Positions 60,901-64,000 of a stretch of DNA of 64,000 nt are shown here, one piece after another. Made by a program: the position numbers and the translations under genes. Source of the DNA: Phaeoceros laevis (lineage: Eukaryota; Anthocerotophyta; Anthocerotopsida; Notothyladales); contig JBNGIQ010002765.1 of NCBI GenBank assembly GCA_049999765.1, positions 1 through 64,000 of the forward strand. The letters run 5' to 3'. The notes beneath the pieces were generated by a model. That model did not search any database, was not told where the DNA came from, and was given only the letters and a program-made list of their open reading frames with translations. The stretch's first letter is position 1. Each line of letters opens with the position of its first letter.

Positions 60901-63900
60901 CTCACCCAGAACGGGGTGGCTGTACACCCCGTTCAACCTTTGGAGCCTGTTCTTCCTCGCATTTTACCTCTGCTAGGGCGCCACGTAGACTCATTGGAAA
61001 GAGCGCGTCGAGAGAGGTACCAAAAAAATTTTATTCTAAGAATATGACAAGGGCACCTCACTACAAGAAACGCTCCCAGGGCCTTTACAGGACACATGTG
61101 TCCTGTTCGGCCTTTAAGGGTTAACATGACGCCCGTGGCCTAAAGATGCCCCAAAACCACACCAGCCTACAAAACGCAGAAGTTCGGCAGGACACGGGAA
61201 CAACTTGAAGGACTCGGAGTCCTGAGGAGGTCTATTTATCGTGCTTTGGGTAAGGAAAGAGCAGATTTGGAAAAGGCCACAAAGGAGGGATTTGGTGCGA
61301 ACGCGGATGCCGTTCAACTATACGCTGGTACCTGTTTTTTCTGCCATTTTCGGTAACTACATACCAGCGTATCACCGGTTGTCCTAGACAGTGGAGGCAA
61401 TGCAGCTTGACGTGCTAGTAGATTTGTAGCAGGAGGAAACCGGACTTTATGAACTTCGAGTTGTATATCTCACTACGATTCATAAGAAGTCACTACTGAT
61501 TCTACAAAACTGAGAGGGGAGAAAGACGTCCCGCTCCTGGGTCTTGGAAGGATAAGCACCAGTTCTTTTTGGCTCTAGATGCAGTCAAGAGGGCTCGAGG
61601 CCACCGTTCGAGGGTCATTCCACCGTTTGACCATCATCAGGCATTTGTCCGACTACCGAAGGAGCTCGCAGAGTGTTACGCGGGGCACTTACCCATGGAG
61701 TTCCAGCAATTGCGAACCTCCATAGAGCAGCCACATCCTTTGTATCAGCATAATCAATGCCTACGCGAGGCCCAACAAGAATGGTCTGTGGTGCTGGCCC
61801 GTCGTATATTTCCAGGCCACCTGAGAACATTGGACGGGTCAACAATGCACCTTCCAAATACGACTAACAACAGCTCCAGCACAAATCAAGGTGCAAATAA
61901 GGTTCTATACCAGATGAATAAAGGGGATGACTGGACCACTCAGTAGTCAGACCCAGCGCCTGCCCAACCTGCCAGCAAAGCTGACTCAGGTGCAGCAGTA
62001 CAAAAGCAAGGTTATAGCAGCAACAACGACAAACTGCAAGCAAGGGTAGGACTAAGACAAGCTACCTTGCCAGGCCCAGTCAAAAGTACAGGCTTCTCGG
62101 TATATTGTTTCCTCCTCTCTTGTATGGTTTTAAGCCCTGCAGTCCAAAAGAAAACTAGGTCACTTACAGTATCCCTAGTCCTTCTGCTGCTTAGTATTAT
62201 CTTGCCTTCAGACAACAGGAAAAACGTATGAAAGCGGCACCTGCAACTGGGGAGCAAGAGCGGACAAGAACTGCTGCTCCAACCCCAGCTTCATCCGCGA
62301 TGACATTTAGCATGACATGGAGTCCATAGCATAGATAGACATAAGCATGTCCTCCTGGGCCAAACTGCCCAGGTCACATGGCCATAACTGTAAGACACTG
62401 GCACTGATGCACGCAGGTCTGACTGAGAAAACTCGTGCTGCTGACAGATCCGGACGTAAGTTGAACCACTCTGAGCATGAGAATACACAGGACCTCAACA
62501 TACCAATGGTGCAGTTCGAGAAGTCACACCAACCCGGGCATGACATGCCGAATCATTCTGCCTGTATGCTTCCACCTGTAAAATAGAGCCTCCAGCTTTA
62601 GCAAATGGCAGCCCACCTCCACTGTCAAGAACAGAGCTCAAGATACCTCCCCAGACCGACCTCAGTTATTTGGAGGACAACATCGTCCCTACAGAGGTAC
62701 TTGCCAAGCAGCCGGGGAGCCAACTCCAGTGCATCGCACCGGTAAAACTCCGCATCCAATCTCGTGTGCCCCGTCAGGACACTTTCCCTATCCTGGCACA
62801 CAGCATGTCCCGAGGCAGAAACGTCGAGTTGGTTCCTCGGTTCCACATTTTTCCAGACTACCAAATCCGCGGCCCGCTCCCTCTTCCTGCCTGCAACAGG
62901 ACTCCTCCCGCCTCCACCGGCTGTACTCGAGACCCCCCGCCCCGACGTCGCAGCTGCTCGCTTGCGCAGAGGGTCAGGCAGGCTGTACTGGGACTGCCAA
63001 TCGACAGCCTCTGCGGATGCAACCGCATTGCCAGCAGACCGCATCACCCGATGCGATCCGAAGCTCAAAGATCCGTTCTCCGAGCCACAAGTTGGTGGTC
63101 CCTCGCCTACCATCGAAACACCCTTCCTTCCTTCCATCCCATCAAAAACCTGCAAATCTGGCGCCCAACCAGCCGTGAACTCAACAACGACAACTGTCCT
63201 GCTTGGACCATCTGGTGAGTCTGGCGACGTCACTGTTGCTCAGTTCCGAGAACTAGAGTGCAAAAAGTCCCTTCAATGTAAACTATCGCCGTCCGTGGGA
63301 TTCGAACCCACGACCACGTGGTTAAAAGCCACGCGCTCTACCGACTGAGCTAGGACGGCTCAGGTACACGAAATCTGTTTGTTATATTTTTGTTAATATT
63401 AGTCTGTAGCTTTGCATACAATTACGAATAGCGAAGACTGTACGGTAATAGGAAGTTACAAACCCGCAGGTATATTATATAGTGATGTGGTTATGCAGAA
63501 GCCAGGCACGTGGATGCAGCGCCGTCCCTGCCAGTCGGATTCTGACAACGCACGGTCTGATGAGAGTCTGTAATCGCTAAAACCGTTCTCCGAGTTCCTC
63601 ATATTGATGCCATTCCGACCTACTCTACAACTCCCGTCCGCAATTCAGTTGCTGATCCAGGTCGCTGATTCGCAACGTGGAAGGTTTCGTTCGTGGCAAT
63701 TCTGGATGCGACAGATTGTTTCGGGAGCTGGTCACCAGGCGGAAATTCTGGCAGTGCTTGACTACTGGACTAGTGCACGGTTAGCTCGGGTTGCCATATA
63801 GTTTGCTTCAGTATCCAAGTGAGGATGCCAATGAAGTTGTCTTGAGGAGTGTGCTATTTGATAGTGTGAACTTGCTGCATCACGCTAATGCGGGAGGAGG

Positions 63901-64000
63901 TGGTGCCAGGTGCAAGGTCGTGTGACTATGCCTTTGGCGAGAACCAACTCCGGGTTCGGAGCAGCTGGTGAGTCGGGGGAATCGGGGCCGAACAAGATGC

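Overview
This window is nuclear DNA of a land plant. Spliceosomal introns are short (mostly 60-250 bp), and plastid and mitochondrial targeting peptides are recognisable. Orthologues of plant-specific genes are present: a PPD2-type PsbP-domain protein, a NERD1-type FG-GAP protein, a lycopene-cyclase-like plastid oxidoreductase and MTB (METTL14). Two tandem PPR proteins end in a variant DYW domain (C-terminus GRP instead of DYW, with a K-P PG box). That variant is known from hornworts, lycophytes and ferns, which carry out U-to-C organelle RNA editing. With gene density of about one per 3 kb and short introns, a hornwort-like genome is my best guess. A compact lycophyte or fern region is not excluded.

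Layout. 0-1 kb: a one-domain bulb-lectin gene. 1.4-11.6 kb: a divergent pair, a giant intronless HEATR5/SWEETIE-like gene on minus and an 18-exon plastid oxidoreductase on plus. 12-18.6 kb: two tandem intronless PPR-DYW (GRP-type) editing factors. 19.9-24.5 kb: a 20-exon thimet-oligopeptidase gene, then a 12-bp minisatellite. 26-29 kb: a small plastid membrane protein, a small presequence-bearing hydrophilic protein, and an acidic protein whose N-terminus carries three copies resembling the histone H3 tail around K18-K27. 29.5-31.3 kb: a PPD2-like thylakoid lumen protein. 32-33.5 kb: a PPR relic and an unrecognised minus-strand gene. 33.8-38.5 kb: MTB/METTL14 with an expanded repeat-rich N-terminus. 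39.8-42.9 kb: an AT-rich block with a decayed HSPA12-like (Hsp70 family) sequence, internally duplicated and bracketed by about 200-bp direct repeats. 43-45 kb: a bHLH-ACT-like transcription factor. 45.5-51.5 kb: a divergent pair NUP85 / nicalin. 52-53 kb: a Ure2p-type GST. 54-56.6 kb: an MscS-like organellar channel. 56.9-60.5 kb: a divergent pair RPL37A / NERD1. 61.6-63.1 kb: an alkyladenine DNA glycosylase. 63.3 kb: tRNA-Lys(UUU).

Most of these are housekeeping genes with no operon-like logic. Two themes stand out. Gene architecture is mixed: intron-rich genes sit next to very long intronless ones. GC-AG introns look unusually common (five well-supported plus one weaker case among roughly 80 introns I could place). 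Exon junctions were inferred by reading splice sites and checking that phases join into conserved protein. Positions may be off by a base or two, and first exons or start codons are the least certain parts.
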